Of a DNA stretch of 7,412 nt, positions 6,803-7,412 are shown in pieces. Numbering within the stretch: the stretch's first letter is position 1; each line of letters opens with the position of its first letter. The position numbers were made by a program, and so were the translations under genes. A model generated the notes under the pieces. That model was not told the origin of the DNA. It was given only the letters and a program-made list of their open reading frames with translations, and searched no databases. This DNA is from Boseongicola sp. SB0675_bin_26 (GTDB lineage: Bacteria; Pseudomonadota; Alphaproteobacteria; Rhodobacterales; Rhodobacteraceae), in NCBI GenBank assembly GCA_009843725.1, contig VYCX01000390.1, positions 1 to 7,412 of the forward strand. The letters run 5' to 3'.

Positions 6803-6908
6803 GGTCGCCTACTACATGGAAACCTACATCTTCGTGGCGTTGATCTATTGGGCGTTCATCACGTCACTCGGACGCTACGGCGAGTTCGTGAAGAAATCCC
6901 TCTACGGA
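6803..6908 (+). pseudogene. Possible C-terminal tail of an amino-acid ABC transporter permease
   Basis: Directly beyond the dctM breakpoint the plus strand encodes AYYMETYIFVALIYWAF followed by GRYGEFVKKSLYG. A short polar stretch, a hydrophobic helix with V-A-L-I-Y-W and a basic tail is what the last helix of HisM/GltK-type polar amino-acid permeases looks like (family pattern recalled, not searched). No start is present: the frame extends left only as the antisense of dctM. The frame stays open to a TGA at 6969-6971, but after about 6908 it overlaps the better-supported small-gene fragment. If correct, this is a roughly 100 bp scrap of a different transporter gene. It could also be a piece of another membrane protein. 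Confidence 0.35.
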
Positions 6909-7335
6909 TGCTGCATTTTCGGCAATTTCGCCGGAATCCGTCTGTATCCGGAGGCACAAGCATCCTTATGACGGGCAGAGCGCCACGATCTTGATGCGTC
7001 GCCACCATGCCGTGGGCGGCCTGCATTTGCGCGTTGAGCTCGCGGACGGCGTCCGGCTCCAGGTTCCGGCGAGCTGGACGACCCTGGATCCCGTGGACGC
7101 CGATTCCGTCCCCCTGCGCGGGCGATTGCATGATATGCATGCCCTGGCGGATCTGGTGGAATCGATGGAGGTTCGTGTTGGGTTCACGCGAGGAGACGGA
7201 GCTGGCGCTGCTGGCGCTGCTGGAGTGGCAGGATCGGACCGATCGGTGGATGAGATTTCCGGAGGCCGACCGGGTGGCGCTCGTGACGGAGCTGGCCCGG
7301 CTGATGACGCGGGTTGCGACCGAGGGGAGCGATGA
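6892..7335 (+). pseudogene. 5'-truncated small gene of a recombinase-associated cassette (DUF5372-like)
   Basis: In one frame the plus strand reads SPESVCIRRHKHPYDGQ, then MRRHHAVGGLHLRVELADG, then VPASWTTLDP and LHDMHALADLVESM. This resembles small proteins, which I recall as DUF5372-like, encoded just upstream of large serine recombinases in proteobacterial elements. The function of that family is not known to me. The recognisable sequence begins at about 6928, upstream of the first usable starts (TTG 6991, ATG 6994), and no start codon exists between the preceding stop (6889-6891) and 6991. The native 5' end is therefore missing. After about 7175 the frame continues to TGA 7333-7335 in Gly/Ala-rich sequence that looks like a shadow of the overlapping second gene, so the authentic protein probably ended earlier or was frameshifted. 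Confidence 0.45.
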
Positions 7336-7376
7336 TGAACGGCAGGGGGAAGATCAGCCAATGGCATTTCTTTTGA
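6910..7376 (+). mobile_element. Degraded recombinase-type cassette fragment
   Basis: Three closely spaced or overlapping small reading frames (6892-7335, 7178 onward, 7332-7376) in the order small gene, small gene, start of a putative recombinase. No long transposase or recombinase frame is present and I could not identify terminal inverted repeats. Both ends appear cut: the first gene lacks its start and the last stops after 14 codons. The assignment as a mobile-element relic is an inference from recalled gene order. Confidence 0.4.
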
Positions 7377-7412
7377 CCGCAGGGTCCGACCGGACTCTTT
7401 TTGGGACTCCCA
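7178..7412 (+). CDS. Small hypothetical protein of the recombinase-type cassette, open at the right edge
   Basis: Starts at TTG 7178 (or GTG 7175), with GGAGG at 7167-7171 placed 6 nt (or 3 nt) upstream. It reads LGSREETELALLALLEWQD, then RTDRWMRFPEADRVALV, then ELARLMTRVATEGSDDE. It is a compact, helix-rich, acidic protein of the kind encoded between the DUF5372-like gene and the recombinase in such cassettes (recalled). No stop is reached before the window ends. The residues after about 7365 (FLLTAGSDRTLFG) probably lie beyond a breakpoint and are not native. The LALLALL stretch is encoded by a 9 nt tandem repeat at about 7202-7222. Function unknown. Confidence 0.45.
   Translation, partial: MGSREETELALLALLEWQDRTDRWMRFPEADRVALVTELARLMTRVATEGSDDERQGEDQPMAFLLTAGSDRTLFGTP
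7332..7376 (+). pseudogene. Possible N-terminal stub of a recombinase (14 codons)
   Basis: ATGATG at 7332 follows a purine-rich GAGGGG (7322-7327). It encodes MMNGRGKISQWHFF and then TGA. GKISQWH resembles the start of element-borne serine recombinases, which commonly begin with K-I-x-x-x-H-L before the Y-V-R-Q-S catalytic motif. That motif never arrives, so the gene would be cut at about 7370. The match is short and could be chance. Confidence 0.25.
7382..7402 (+). terminator. Intrinsic-terminator-like hairpin
   Basis: GGGTCC (7382-7387) can pair with GGACTC (7392-7397), including one G-U pair, around the loop GACC, followed directly by five T (7398-7402). The short 6 bp stem makes it a modest terminator. 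It could equally be part of an element end, because TGGGA-C-TCCCA (7402-7412), another small palindrome, follows at once. Confidence 0.4.

Noticed and set aside
6735..6971. 78-codon plus-strand protein starting with ATG 6735
   Set aside because: The first 22 codons are antisense to the conserved dctM VAAGGTLGILIPPS region; only the part after 6803 may be a real gene fragment.
6047..6994. 315-codon open frame on the plus strand
   Set aside because: Antisense to dctM; His/Asp/Arg-rich pattern arises from hydrophobic codons read backwards.
7200..7222. Tandem repeat of CTGGCGCTG
   Set aside because: About two copies only, inside a coding frame giving LALLALL; not enough to call a functional repeat.

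Overview
GC-rich bacterial DNA, densely packed with short intergenic gaps. The gene types (a BetC-like choline-sulfatase, a TRAP permease, several dehydrogenases, a BKACE remnant and a recombinase-type cassette) suggest an alphaproteobacterium, possibly marine or host-associated. That assignment is inferred from gene content only. The window holds catabolic genes flanked and interrupted by broken ones. I found no tRNA, rRNA, CRISPR array or clearly novel system.

Layout. Plus strand, 3-1343: a choline-sulfatase-type sulfatase that runs off the left edge, with its CSPSR catalytic signature just inside the window. It is followed almost immediately by an aldehyde dehydrogenase (1356-2795). These two converge, with only 7 bp between stop codons, on a minus-strand cluster read right to left: the 3' half of a TRAP large permease (dctM, 5888-6802), an NAD-type short-chain dehydrogenase (SDR; 5081-5875), a wrecked beta-keto acid cleavage enzyme (BKACE/DUF849; 4761-5065), an NADP-type SDR (3910-4692) and a zinc-dependent alcohol dehydrogenase (2803-3897). 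At 6803 the dctM homology stops inside the gene. It is joined to about 100 bp of plus-strand sequence resembling the tail of an amino-acid ABC permease, then (about 6910-7376) to a truncated fragment of what looks like a recombinase-associated cassette of small genes. A terminator-like hairpin lies at the right edge.

How the genes may work together. In an ancestral operon the TRAP transporter would have imported an organic acid, an SDR would have oxidised a 3-hydroxy acid to a 3-keto acid, and BKACE would have cleaved it with acetyl-CoA. The sulfatase, alcohol dehydrogenase and aldehyde dehydrogenase can form a chain from sulfate ester to alcohol to aldehyde to acid. In this window the transporter has lost its 5' part, no dctP or dctQ is present, and BKACE is reduced to its two ends in different frames. 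The cluster therefore looks like a decaying or rearranged catabolic island, although both SDRs, the ADH and the ALDH remain intact with all catalytic residues.
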